A stretch of 64,000 nucleotides of DNA, from contig JALJCS010000002.1 in assembly GCA_023055355.1 (NCBI GenBank), forward strand, positions 81,121,001-81,185,000. The letters run 5' to 3'. Made by a program: the position numbers and the translations under genes. Every line of letters starts with the position of its first letter. Positions within the stretch are counted from its first letter, which is position 1. Source of the stretch: Agelaius tricolor (Eukaryota; Chordata; Aves; Passeriformes; Icteridae). Of the stretch, positions 25,036 to 37,290 are shown piece after piece. The notes beneath the pieces are model-generated. The model ran no database searches. It worked only from the letters and a program-made list of their open reading frames with translations, and had not been told where the DNA came from.

Positions 25036-25474
25036 GAGATCACAAAATCACCAAATACCTAAGGCTGGAAGGGACCACAGTGGTCATTTCATCCAAATTC
25101 CCTGCATGGGATTGCATCCAGACAGTCCTTGACTATCTCCAGTGAGGGAGACTCCACACCCTCTCTGGGCAATCTGTTCCAGTGCTCAGCCACCTGCACG
25201 GTAAAGAATTTCTTCTTCGCATTCAAGTGGAACTTCCTGTGCATCAGCTCTGGCCTCTTGTTCTGATGCTTGGTGCCACCCAGCAGAGCCTGGCTCCATC
25301 CTCTGACACCCTCCCTTGAGGGGAGACAGACATTGAGAGATCCTGTCTCACTCAGCTCTTCTCAAGATGAACAGGCCCAGCTCCCTCAGCCTGTCCTTGT
25401 AAGAAACGTGCTCCAGTCCCTTAATCATCTTTATCTCTCTCCACTGGATTCACTCCAGGAGCTCAGATACTGAG
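25036..25474 (-). mobile_element. CR1 fragment, minus strand
   Basis: On the minus strand this is a CR1 3' region. The left edge carries the eroded tail ATCACAAAATCACC and AAGGCTGGAAGGGACC. Then come CTCTGGGCAATCTGTTCCAG, GAATTTCTTCTTCGCATTCA and GATGAACAGGCCCAGCTCCC, in the usual order. The right edge, near CACTCCAGGAGCTCAGATAC, is the 5' truncation point. The 67-codon plus-strand frame at 25270-25473 is antisense shadow. Confidence 0.93.
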
Positions 25475-27077
25475 GATAATCAGTATTTATTTGCTTTAAT
25501 TTAATAATTTCATCCAATAAATAAATAAAATCACCTAAATCAATAAAATATATATTTGCTTTGTGATGCCTAGACGAGCTTCTAATCAACTGAGTCTTGA
25601 TTCAGAACTGAAGGATATATATGTTAATTTGAGAAAACAATTATTGAAAATGTAAGGAAATAAACCCCCTTCTGATGTATTGGCAAGATATTTAAATAGC
25701 AGGATATTTAGATAGCAAGACTGACGCATACATGAGTTTCTTTCCTTGTTACAATCCTATATATTGCCTATTAGCATAATACCTAATTCTAATGATTTTA
25801 GTAGGAGGTAGTGTATTTTTAAAGATGTCAGGAGGTGGTAATCTATTATTATGCACAATTAAAAATCTTAAGTTAAATCTGTAAGCATATTTGCAAAGGT
25901 AGTATTAGAAGATGTTTTTCTTTTTTTAGTTCTTGGCTTAGGAATGAAATATAATGTGTTTTGGATTCTGACCAAAGAAATTTAAAGACCAGCGTTTTTG
26001 GTGAACTTTCCATCCTCAGTCACTTTCAACCTACCAAGAGAATGTTGGCAGTAGCTAATTTCTGAAAAGTGACTTTTTTTAGCTTGCTCATCACTCTACA
26101 CAAACAAGTTTCTGTAACTAACTTATTTTAGTGACAATTACCATTTTAATTAGTAAGTCTCTGTAACACTTCAATAAAAAAAAAGAAAAAAAACATTTTG
26201 CCTTTCACTTGCGTATATATGTATCTCAAAGGGATAAGACTGATATAAAAGTCTATCATAGACACAACATTTGGGAAATAAAAGTAATTTCATTGTTAAT
26301 CTTTTCTTCTTCTCTCTTTTCCACCATGTAATAAACACACAGAAAATAACAAGTTTTCTTCTACCTATTTGATACACATGCAACTACCTGCTAATGACAG
26401 CAGTAAGAGTTGCACTCTGGAGCATAAGATAGAAGTCTGACAATCAAGACTTTTATTTTATTCATAAAAATAAAATATAGCTCAGGTTGCGCTTAATTTG
26501 CTTTGGTCTTGCACTTAAAAAGATTTAGGAAAAAAAGACAGAAATATTTTGGAAAATGGGAAAAAACAAACAAAAAGAATGTGATAATTATTCTCATATA
26601 TTCACATGCTCAGTATCAAGCAGTATCTAAATATAGCCATAGTAATTTTTTCCCTCAACACGAATCAAGAAATCTCCACCCATTTGCAGTCCCTGTTTCA
26701 AATACAGAGACACAGCAAGAGTTTCTGCACAGATCTCTGCAGCCTCTTGGAGCCCATCTGCTGATGTCTGAGCAGCCAGAAGATATGGCTTTACAGGACT
26801 ATCAGAAAGGGCCAGTTCCAGCCACACATGCTATATATTTACTTACGGTGTTAGATAAGTTGGAAATAACCCTTTTTTTTTTTTAGAGAAACATCCTTCT
26901 TATTATTTATTTGCTCATGGCAGAAACATTGAAAGGAGTCTGCTTTTTTATGAATAGTTGGTGACTGAAATATTTGGTGTACATGTTATTCTTTGCTTAA
27001 AGTATATAAGTAAATTATGAGGCTTCAATTAACAAAGAGAAATATAACTATCATGAAAAGAAAGTAAAGAAAAAAAA
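25475..27077. other. AT-rich unique DNA; one less AT-rich stretch
   Basis: No element was recognised. At 26630-26830 the composition becomes balanced and both strands stay open (127 codons plus, 66 codons minus). No domain or flanking splice pattern supports an exon. Confidence 0.5.
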
Positions 27078-27078
27078 G

Positions 27079-27155
27079 AGGAGAGGAGAGGAGAGGAGAG
27101 GAGAGGAGAGGAGAGGAGAGGAGAGGAGAGGAGAGGAGAGGAGAGGAGAGGAGAG
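27079..27155. repeat. (GAGAG)n pentanucleotide microsatellite
   Basis: This is about 77 bp of uninterrupted five-base purine units, preceded by an A-rich stretch and immediately upstream of a CR1 fragment. Confidence 0.95.
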
Positions 27156-27179
27156 GCTACTGGCTGATTAATGGTGAAT

Positions 27180-27535
27180 GTCCACCAGTACCACAAGGCT
27201 GTTCTCTACTAAGTCACTTTCCAGATGATTAGACATAATGTGTATGACAGCATGGGGTTATTCTTCCCAATTTCATGAGGCTCTTGTTGGCTCACTGTTC
27301 CAGCCCCTCTAAGTCCCTCTGAATGGCAGCACAAGCCTAAACCCTAAATGCACAAGTTACTCCTCTCAGTTTTGTCTTATCTGTAAACTTTCTGAAGATC
27401 TGCTTGGTCATATCATCAGTGTCATTAATAGTGATGTTAAGCAGTGCTGCAGGTATTCATCTCTGGTACAACCCACCAGTGTCCAGCTTCTAGACAGACT
27501 TTATGCTGCTGATTACAGCCCTGTTCATGTTTGTT
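27180..27535 (-). mobile_element. CR1 reverse-transcriptase-region fragment, minus
   Basis: Read on the minus strand, this matches the CR1 ORF2 stretch around the reverse transcriptase catalytic box and just beyond it: the box region at 27367-27390, then TGCTGCCATTCAGAGGGACT, then AATAACCCCATGC. The box reads F-T-D-K where active enzymes have F-A-D-D, so a catalytic Asp is lost. The 3' UTR and tail are missing, so this is an internal scrap of an old copy. Confidence 0.85.
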
Positions 27536-28185
27536 TTTCTGTATGCTGTCACTGAAACCCTAAAGTTTACAAAAGATTGGTGGGTTAAAGACAGGAGCAA
27601 ACAAGGAAAAAAAATTGAGGTTTTTTATTTTGAAATTTTAGCTCATTCACATATTAAGGGAAAAATATCTTTACATTTAGCTACTCAAAACAAAACAAAT
27701 AATTTTGAGTTTTTAAATAAAGTTCTTTATTAGTATTAGTGTGTTAATTATACGATAGCTTTTATTAGTGCCAAAATGTTAGCATTTCCACAGAAGTAAA
27801 TACTTATTTTACTTTGAAGATAGATAAAAAATAGTGGTTTTGAAGCATGCTTACTTCCCTTCTTACTGGTATCTATCTTATTATAAAGATTTATGAAGAG
27901 AAACAATTAAGGAACTGAGATAATCTTCCTCTATAAAGTTTATCTTTTTAAATAATAATACTGGCCTTACAGTGACACATGCAATTCTTGTTAAAACTTG
28001 GAACTGAAAACAAGCACTCTGCAGAATGAGATCTTTTTAAAGTAAACAACTGAAATCAGGGAGGTTCATTACATTTAAATCCTGTTTTCTCATTAGGACT
28101 ACAACTCCTTGCCAGCTGGAAGTGACAAGTGTTTAAGAAGGGAATTTGCTCTGCTACTACTTTAATTTTTATTTGTCAGTTTGCC
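27536..28185. other. AT-rich unique DNA, no gene seen
   Basis: No recognisable element, exon or structured repeat was seen. Confidence 0.6.
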
Positions 28186-28320
28186 AAGGCTTACCTCTTG
28201 GTTAGAGCATGGTACTAATAATGCCAAGGTTGTGGGTTTGATTCCTGTACAGGCCAGTCACTTAAGAGTTGGACTCAATGATCCTTGTGGGTTTCTTCCA
28301 ACTCAGAAAATTCTGTGATC
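28186..28320 (+). mobile_element. tRNA-Ile-derived SINE with CR1 tail (TguSINE1-like)
   Basis: The head (about 28186-28255) follows tRNA-Ile(AAT): GGTTAGAGCATGGTACT, the anticodon AAT at 28217-28219, CGCCAAGG-like ATGCCAAGG, and an intact-looking B box GGTTTGATTCC (28235-28245). It ends in GTACAGGCCA. The tail switches to a CR1 3' end: TTGGACTCAATGATCCTTGT, TTCTTCCAACTCAG, and one octamer remnant ATTCTGTG at 28310-28317. CR1 tails let SINEs borrow CR1 reverse transcriptase. The A-box region (about 28192-28201) is damaged relative to a tRNA, so polymerase III activity is doubtful. From memory this composite is described from zebra finch as TguSINE1. It is the strongest clue that the source is a songbird. 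Confidence 0.88.
28235..28245 (+). promoter_or_regulatory. Polymerase III B box of the SINE
   Basis: GGTTTGATTCC differs from the consensus GGTTCGANTCC at one base. It sits in the T-arm position of the tRNA-like head. Confidence 0.75.
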
Positions 28321-29717
28321 AGCATCAGCATCTTATTGCAGCCACAGACCTGAGAATAGATAGGACTTGGCACTGGTTACTGCAGTAAAGAATGCCTCTT
28401 GTCAAGACTTCTTGAAAAAATTTAGTGCCAGAACAATTTGCCAGAGAGAAATCCATGCCCTTTTCTTTATTTTCTTTGTTTAAATTTCCTATTATTTTAA
28501 TCTTAAGAAAATAATGAAGAAAATAAACCTTTCCAAAATATGATGAGAGAGGCAAGATCAAACACAACAATCAACTTGAGAAACCTATCCAGTTGATCTG
28601 AGGATAAAAATCCTATTTCATAAACAATTCTGAAGTATGTGTTTTTGCAATGGAATAAAGAAGAGACATTTATCTTTTTTTTCCAGGGAAAAAGAGAAAA
28701 AAAGTAAGGACCAAAGAGCACACAACAGCAGAGCAGGCCTCAAAATGATATAGCAAGAAGTCCTGTTGTTTCTGCAGCTACATTTTGATGTATGAATTAA
28801 ACTGTGATAGAAATTGGAATTTGAATCTGTCTCCTCTCAGAGAAGTGTTTTTTGTTGGCCTTTTGTGAGAAGGAATATTGAGGAATGGAAGCGCTGCCAT
28901 AAGCTACCTCTGTCTCTCCCTTCAGAAGAGAATTTAAGCTGCAATCTCTGCAAGGTTCAGTTTCCTAATATAATTGATTTGTCTTCAGCTATATAAAAAG
29001 AAGTACTGGGTCTGCTTTAGTTTTAGCTGCTTTAACAGTTCCTTCTGCCAAGACACAGGATGCATGAAAACAGATAAAAATGTGGCAAACACAATGTCAA
29101 ATGAGGTCACACCCCACTGCCAGAATAGCCATTTGGTGTGGGAACACTTACACACAGGATAGTACACCAGGAACCCAGTACCCATCTCTAAGCCAGGCAG
29201 TTCAGAAGCATGAAAAAACTAAACCTATTTTTGTGAACTGTTTGTCTGGCACATAGATTAGCCAGCACTGAGAAACTAGCTTTTCTCTCCATAGGAAATT
29301 TATTTGTCCCAGCTTTGCTGGCAGTTTTGTTCTATTCCCTTGGCACGAACCTGCTGTTCACAATTTTATTCGGATCTTAAGGAACATATTATATGGAACA
29401 CATTATTGTTCTTGTTGGTTAACATGCTATGACAGATAGTATCTGTGGAGTCCTAGCAGCTACAGTGAATAACAGCCTGGAGTCTTACAACCTTTTAGGA
29501 TACTGCTTACAGTTAAGTGATTATCCTCTCACATTCCTTCCCCTTTCCACTTCTAAGGATTTGCTGGTACCATGACGGTGTTCATTGCCGATCCAGAAAA
29601 ATGTGCACTGCAGAAGGGTGAGATAACCAAAATGGTGTTGACATGAAATGGGTACATGTTTTTCACCCATTCATATCACCTAATTAATGATTAATGACTA
29701 ATAATGATAATATTTTC

Positions 29718-29762
<45 letters not shown>

Positions 29763-30990
29763 TTAAACCAATCTCCCTTAAAAGGTAATACATATAAAAA
29801 CTATTCCTTTGTTAGTCCTTCTGTCATAGATAAAACATATAAAATTTAAAGCAGAAAAGGCTTTTCATTTCTAAAACATTGGCAAAATTGTCAGTTGTCA
29901 TTACCATTTATGAAAGTGGTTATACTGGAGTAAGACCAAAGATAAGCTATCCCAAAATATAAAACTTTTCAGTTTTCCTGTGTGACTGTGTAGGCATTTC
30001 AATCTTTAGTTGGAATGCCCTGTATATTACAGATCCATGCATCTCAGAGATGAGTTCTGACAGCTTTGGTGGAAATATAACGTATATCTTACTCCAAACA
30101 TCTAGTATGTCATATATCAAATCTCCCTAAGCAGGCAGTCAGCCAAACTGCTGTACAATGTCCAGCTTTGTGAGTTTTAAACTTGAAGGCAGGAGTCATT
30201 GGAGGCAGAGGGTGATGAAGAGAGAAAGTTTACCTAAGTATGCACTGAGAAGAGAATGGATTGTCCAGCAAGCTCTGGAAATGCACTTTGTAAAGACTTT
30301 CAATCTTCACTGTGGTTAGGACAACTAGGTGTTGTTTTCTACAAAGTAGATGTACCAACTGGGAGGACAATTGAGAATTTCAGAGTGAAGGGTTACTTGG
30401 ATGATGGTGACAATAAAATTAGCACTTTCATGGAATTTAATACAGATGGAATTTTATCAAAATAATAATTTTTAAAATTCCAGTTATATACTTCAATAAA
30501 CTTAATGCATTTATTTGAAAATTTTTATAATGGATCCATCTAAGAAATAAAATCTGGAATAGATTTTGAAAGCATAATAAAAAAGCAGTCAAACAAAAGA
30601 TGAGTTCAGTATACAACTCACTCACAAAGATTAAAAACATGATTTCAAATGTTTACTACAATCTTGAGAGAAAAAAATCAAATGAAGCACAAAGATGCAA
30701 CAGTAACCAGAAGCCAATTAGTTGCAGGAGGGAAAGCTAGAAGTGGACTCATGTGCCACTCAGTGGAGAAGGAAAGCTATGGATGGTTAATACCAAAAAT
30801 ATGAACTAATTTTTCCCATTTTTTTTAACTTAAAAGCTAACTGGACTGAGCTATGACAATTATTTTCAATTGCAGAAGGAGAAAACAAAAAAAAAATACA
30901 ATAACAGAGCAGATTATAGGGGTTAGTTAGATAAATTCATTGAATTCAAGCCATTGCATTGTAGGAGATGTAGGCATCTGGCTGATGAAA
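28321..30990. other. AT-rich unique DNA, no gene seen
   Basis: No element was recognised apart from the (AAT)n array. Short frames at 28814-29185 and 30256-30465 have no recognisable family. Confidence 0.6.
29718..29761. repeat. (AAT)n microsatellite
   Basis: About fourteen perfect AAT units, preceded by looser AATGAT-type units from about 29683. Confidence 0.95.
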
Positions 30991-30999
30991 TTTAGACAA

Positions 31000-31475
31000 A
31001 CGCATGGCCAGACTAAAGGAGGTGCAAAGGAGGATCACAAAGGTGCTTGAGCATCTGGACAACATGCTCAGTGAGGAATGACTAAAAGTGTTAGGTCTTT
31101 CCTTCCTGGAGAAGGGAAGCCTCAAGACAGACTTACTTACAGCATTCCAGTTCTTAAAGAGCAGCTCCAAAGAGGAGGCTCCCTCTTCCCCAGGAGGCAC
31201 ATGGAGACGACTGAGGACAGCAGGTGAAATTTGCTGTGGGAGTGGTTTCATGTCTACATTAAAAACTTATTTTCTATAATAAAAAAATTATTTGGTGAAA
31301 GGGCACAGAGTCCCTGTCACTGAAGGTTTCCCAAAATGTGATTGAACAGGGTGTTGGATAATCTCACTGTGGCTTCCACTCCCATGAAATGTTTGACCAG
31401 ATAATATTTTGAGATTTCTTCCAACCTGGTCGGTTCTATGATGCTACAATTCTTTGATTCTACGGTCTTGTGATC
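31000..31475 (+). mobile_element. CR1 retrotransposon, 5'-truncated
   Basis: It begins within the 3' part of ORF2 around GGAGGTGCAAAGGAGGATCA, then GAGCATCTGGACAAC, TTCCTGGAGAAGGGAAGCC and the cysteine-poor terminal block. It continues through AGGGCACAGAGTCCCTGTCA to TGAGATTTCTTCCAACCTGG and the octamer tail TTCTATGATGCTACAATTC (about 31433-31470). There are several indels. An A/T-rich insertion-like patch sits around 31255-31295. Confidence 0.88.
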
Positions 31476-34274
31476 TCAGCTATCCAGTGATTTTCTTTAC
31501 AAACTTTTGAAGGACAGGTGAATTTCCAGAGGACTTGGAAAAAAGCCATAAATTATGTTTTAAAGAAAAGAGCATATGGGATATTTAACAGACTCCTGAT
31601 ATTAATTTAAATTTTGAAAGGAACACTAGGTAGCATTTTAAATTAGAAACAAACAAACAAACAACAACAAAAAAATTCACTCCACCTTTAAATATTTTAA
31701 ATGTGACAAGGAACTAAAGAAAAGAAAATAGAGATTTATTAAGAACAAGGCTGGACAAATCCTAATTCTTTTACATGAGAGAGTAACATTAGATGGGAGA
31801 AGGCATGCAGAAGGGAAGAAATAAATAAAACCAAGATCAAGCACAATGATGCCTGTCATGTTTGGAAGAAAAATGCAAGAGACCACATGTAGGAAGGAAG
31901 ACTGAACAAACACAAAATGGTGAAAAATTAGCTTAGTACAATCCAAAGCTTTGAGCAGATCAAATCTGTAAACAAGATGACAAATGAAATAATGTGTTGA
32001 AAAGCTGTGCTGGGCTTTGTAAACAACAGTACAGTATGCAGGAACATAAAGTAATCTATCTGCTAGCTAAGACACAAATAAAGTAATATAGAAAGATGGG
32101 GACTTACTAAGAAAATTGCACAAGTGATTGATAAAAATGATCAAAACACACTGTCTGAAAACTGTTATCCTAAGAAGTACAAGGAAGGATATGATAACTG
32201 CTCTGAAGCATGTAAAAGGTTTCTGTGAATGGTTAATTTTTTTCATATTTATAGTGGAAAAGACAAAAAAATATAGATTTAAACTGCAGAAAAGATACCT
32301 GTAAATTAAACATTAGGGGGAAAAAGTTTTCTATTGCTAATGCTGGTAAGGCTTAGAAAGGAATCGCCTGAGAAGTTGTAGAGTGCTCATTATGGGAGAT
32401 CTTTAAGAAATCATTACACAAACATTAGTCAGAAACAGCAGAGATATATTTGATCCTTTTCTGTGTTGGAAGTGAATACTTTTTTGATTTCTTGAGTGAC
32501 ACTGAAACTCAAGAAGTTATCCTAATCTTTTAGTTTAAGTACACCTATAAATGGTGCTAAAAATGGAAAAGAACTGCACATTAATGTAATATTCTGATAG
32601 CTTCAAAGGATGATGTTCTTTGCTATACTGCATGTATTTACTTTGTTGCTAGTTTGATAGATCTTTACATGGAAAAAAAAGGACTAGCATAAAACTGTAG
32701 TGTAAGACCAAACTGGTAATTTGTGAGTGAGAAAGTTCCTTCTTTAATTTATTTGAGTATGTTGCATTTAGCTTTCACAGAGCTACTGGAAATTGTGGTC
32801 ACATGTTATACAATATGCAATAGATGCTATAATATGAATGTCCTGCTGCACTTCCTAAATATGTAAAGATAGAAAGAGTAAGGGAACTTTATTAGGTGAC
32901 CTAGTGTTCAAGGATTGGATATAATTCCCAGCTCCAGAGAGAATCCAGTTGCTTATGCATGTTCAGCAGACCTAAAAGAACTCTTCATATCAGCAAAAGA
33001 GCTGGTCATTTTGGAAAGACCGATTCTCTTCTGAGAAAGATGAAAAAAATAAAGATTAGAAAAAAATTAGGTATGACACTGGGTCATTTGGGGAACATTC
33101 CCTCATCTGGGTGACTTAGTATTTCTTTTTGTTCTTAGTGGTACTCAATTTATTTCCTACTTTCTTGTTTTCTTTTCCCGGCTCCCCAGAATGATAAGAC
33201 TGAGCTTCATGTATATGAAGGGCAGGAAAGAGTTCAAAATCTCCAGAGGTATTGAAGTATCCCTCACATTAACTTCTCCACATGTCAAAAGTTTCTTTAG
33301 TGTGGTAAATGGGTTTACCTCAATGTGGTTTTCCATTATGTAACAACATATATAGGCTTTTCTACTTTATTTTAAATATACCTTCCTCCACTTGCTAGCA
33401 TTAATGGTTGTTCAGACATGCATAATATGCAAACAAATTACTTTTTGTATGGAATGAAATCTTTTCTGTACAAGAAAAGCTTCTGGATGAAGTTTCAGAA
33501 AAGATTAACTGCCAAGGTTCAGCCTTCTGTAATTGAAGCCAATGGGAAAAAAAATCTTATTTATTTCACTCAACACACTAAGGATGGTATCAAACTTGAA
33601 AAAGAAAAAAACCTCAAAAACCTACTTTCCCCAAAGATCACACATCCTAATTGCAGGAATGAAGATAAAGTGACACACATTAACTCTAATATTAATCTCT
33701 AGAAGCATATCAGGGCAGTGACTCCAACTTTAATAAAATACTGATTAAAAATTCTCATCACATCAGAACATAGAACAATTCAGGCAGTTTAAAGTTCTGT
33801 TAAACTTCTCTCAAAGCTCTGACTAAATAGCAACCACTGCCAAAGTAATTACGTGGAAGAAAAATACTTCTGAAAATTGTTTTCACTACTGAGTAATTTG
33901 ATGTCTGAAGTATTCAGAAACACTGTACTTTATTAGATAGTTGGATGGTTGGGATTTGTGTCTGTTTGTGTTTTAGTTGTGTGTTTTATCTTTTGGTGTT
34001 GCTTTCCAATGCCTTCTACAAGTACTTTTCCTTCCACTACCCAAGGTTCAAATTTTACCTTCATTTTCCCTTTCTATCTGAAACAGCATTATAAAAAGAA
34101 AAAACAAATCCAAAAACAAAGAAATGTAAACAAAACACACCCAAAAAGCAAAACCCCACACACATTAGTTTTTGAACAAATAATCTTTTTCTGTCTGTTT
34201 TCAATAGAATCTCAGGAAAGCTGGAGGATCCTTGAATTTTTCTATGTGATACCTGTTGAATTGGATTTTTTGAG
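31476..34274. other. AT-rich unique DNA, no gene seen
   Basis: Only a short A-rich (AAAC)n patch near 31648-31675 was noticed. Frames at 33418-33702 and 33949-34287 are A/T-driven and unassigned. Confidence 0.6.
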
Positions 34275-34627
34275 TGTCATGGTTTAGGAATGGTATTCTT
34301 TAATTTAGTACTCCAACTAAAATGACCACATGACATTTCCCTTTCTGCTCCAGTGGGAGCCACAAAAGCTGAAGATCACTGGCTGGGATATGAACAATTT
34401 ACAGAAACAGGAATGAGATAAGAAAATGAACAGTAATGGCAATAATAGTAAAACCAAAAGGTAAAAGGCAAAGAAATTATTTACACAGAAAAACCTCTGA
34501 ACATAAACATACTGGACTTTCCACCTTTTTCACTGGAAGGGAAAGCCCATTTGCCCTGCCCCTGTCATATCAGAAATAGTCCTGGCCACGCGCCCTCAGC
34601 CACACTCCCCTTCCCAAAACCAGGACA
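34275..34627 (+). mobile_element. Small solo LTR, ERVL-like
   Basis: It starts TGTCATGGTTTAGG (34275-34288) and ends CCCAAAACCAGGACA (34613-34627), a partly matching inverted pair typical of passerine LTRs. Flanks TTGAG (34270-34274) and ATGAG (34628-34632) agree at four of five bases, consistent with a 5-bp duplication. Inside are CTCCAGTGGGAGCC and a purine-rich block around ACAGGAATGAGATAAG that such LTRs carry in this order. No internal viral genes remain. At 353 bp it is much shorter than the LTR at 3504-4978, and I saw no AATAAA in it. Confidence 0.8.
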
Positions 34628-37200
34628 ATGAGGTACCACTTGCAGCTGCCCTGAACGTGCATTTTATGAAAAATGAATGATAAAATTCTATTCAGTAAAA
34701 TCTCATCTACCATAAGGTTTTTAATAATTTGTTCTCAGTCCATGTGTGATTAAATTGCTACTGTAGATCTGAAGCTACTGTCACTGCTCTCTGCCTTCAG
34801 ATATTTACAAAGGATAATGTGAACAATTTGATAATAAAATCATGCCCATAAAAGAAGTCTTCCACCAAGTTAAAAAATTATTATCCAGCCAAAATATATA
34901 ATATCCAGAGCTGTCTTTATGAAGCTGGATTAAAAGTGATGATCACAAACCTGCACATTATTTCAAACAATTGTGTTGTATATCTGGGTTTTCTTCTATG
35001 TCAGCTGGATAATACTGCTATAACATGTGAACTTGTACTTGCTTCTTACATTTATAAATTTTAAATTTACAAAAAAATTCAAAGCTTTATTGAATACTAT
35101 GAAAATTCAGTCGAAAACCAAGTTCCTTGCTACAACAAAAATATATTTCTCAAGTAAACATTTAAATATGCATATTCCTCTGTTATCATTTTATGAGACT
35201 CTTTTCTAGGAGGTTCCAAATGCTTTTCCCTTTAATCCAAGAAAGTGTGTGATGCAAAATTCAATATTGTGCTAATCCTTACATATAGGTAATGCTGACT
35301 GAAAGATGCAAAATAAGGTTTATATTTATGGGATTTGCTGCACTAAACTAAACCTCTGGTGCTTCAAAAGAGAATGCTCTCAGTAAATTATTTCTCTGAG
35401 TGTCAAAGGTTGGAAGAGGGTAGTGGAATATACTGATAATGATGGAAGTTTAATCAATAATTCATACTTTTGTTGATATTAAGAACATTCCCAGCATAAA
35501 GAAATCACAAACTAAATTTGTTTCAAGGAGATAAGTCCTCCAAGGCTTTCTATACTCCTTAGAGAGAGATTCCCTCAGAGAAAAACTCAAAGCCTCCACA
35601 TCATTTTTGCATTTTGAATCACTCTTTAAAATAACAGATTATTTCTATCTCTATTGTCTAGCACCTCCACTCTCTTAGGTTGAAAACAGTCTCTGGGAAC
35701 ACCATGATCCCAGCTCTAGAAGAAAATTACTAAATTTTGCAACTGCTGAAATAATTTTGCATGTATTTTTTTTTCCTGCTGAATCTTTACGAGATTTTAG
35801 ATTAAAAGTAGTAAAATAATTTCTTTTCCCTTTTCATCTACAACTTCACAAAGATCTTAGGAGGCAAAATGGGTACTTCTGTAAACTGATCTCTTCTTTC
35901 AGATCTTTATTCTCTCCATGTCATGTGGCTTAAGCTTGGACCCTAAGAATCCAGTCTGCATTATGTGAATAGTTTGCAATACATTAAAATATTGCTGAAT
36001 ACAAATGGCAGTAGTAAAACTCTCCACCCAGTGTGACTAAATGTGTGTTTTGAACATTAATTTACAAACTAGTTTGCATTATGTTTTTTCTCTTTTTAAT
36101 GTACTTTTTATACTGGCCTCCTTTTACTTTTTATTCTATGTGTTAAATTGTCGATCTCCCCACATAATCTTTAAACTTCTTTTTCTCACTTGTTCTTTTC
36201 ACACTCAAATTAATTGTAACTCTTTTTAACTAGCATCCTGAGAAGTTATTAGCAAATTTACAGACTCTAATCTGAAGCTCTGAAGCTCTCTCTTGACCTT
36301 CAGAGAAGGATTTGTCAGCAATTTGTAAGAAATATGATAGCAAACATAATTAAAAAAAATAAAACCAGGATATGAGTGTATTTATCATGGTTCAGCCAAG
36401 ATAATTAGTCACTTTTTAAAATCTTGATATAAAAATCTTATCTGATTTTTCCAGATTGAGTCTACTACTATGTGAGAGATGTTAAGCAAGATAAACATCT
36501 TCCATTCTAAGTACCTTGACTCTCAGCAGAACCACCAGCAGTTGCAAATCTGTTCTCAGAATGTATAAACCCACAACTGAATGAATGTTTAGCTGCCAGG
36601 CAATGACTATAGATATAAAAATTCTATGTTCATGAAATAATTGATGAACACAGGGAAATTATATATCTTTATACTTGAATTTGCTACAGCAGGTAAAAGA
36701 CCAGATATATTACAACCAATTTCAACTCCAAATGTCTGTCTTGGCTTGATCTTGAAAAGACAGCAGTTGAAAACTTTTGATCACAGTACTTTTTGATAAT
36801 TGTAGTGTGCAAATCCTTTTGTTCCTGTCACTGGCTTTCAGAAGCCATTTGGAATCATGCAGTTTGTGATATGGAAATTTCTCCATTTTCTACCCAACTT
36901 AGCAACACAGTCAGAAACAAAACAAATAAATCCTCTGAGAAGTGTTGAGGTCAACTGTCATGAGTAACAGTTCCAGTTCAGTTAATTCAAGCTGTTATCA
37001 AAAACACTTAAGATTGATCCCTGAGTAAATAAGGCATAAAAATAACATTGCCTCTTATTTGAAATTTGAGAAACTTCATCTGGAATTTTAGTAGGAAATC
37101 ATTATTTTTGTGCAACAATATTTTAAAATTAATAAACAAACTGTAAATTTTCACAAAATTCAGCAAGAAAAAGGGAATATCAGAAGCACATCATATATGA
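34628..37200. other. AT-rich unique DNA, no gene seen
   Basis: No element, exon or notable repeat was recognised. Confidence 0.6.
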
Positions 37201-37202
37201 AT

Positions 37203-37240
37203 GTATATATATATATATAGTATATATATATATATATATA
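37203..37240. repeat. (TA)n microsatellite
   Basis: Almost pure TA dinucleotide, interrupted once by TAG at about 37218-37221. Confidence 0.9.
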
Positions 37241-37241
37241 A

Positions 37242-37290
37242 AAAGTATATATATGAACATATATACTTTGCTTTGTAATAACAAAGCAAA
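37242..37290. repeat. Two overlapping hairpins beside the TA repeat
   Basis: Hairpin one pairs AAAGTATATAT (37242-37252) with ATATATACTTT (37259-37269). Hairpin two pairs TTTGCTTTGT (37267-37276) with ACAAAGCAAA (37281-37290). Both stems are perfect. They share the bases 37267-37269, so both cannot be fully formed at once. Confidence 0.85.

Noticed and set aside
28186..28255. Functional tRNA-Ile gene
   Set aside because: The acceptor and D-arm part is truncated and altered, the sequence runs directly into a CR1 tail, and there is no T-run terminator at the tRNA end. It is a SINE head.
36388..36401. ATCATGGTTCAGCC resembling an LTR start
   Set aside because: Nothing LTR-like follows, and no partner end or target duplication was found.
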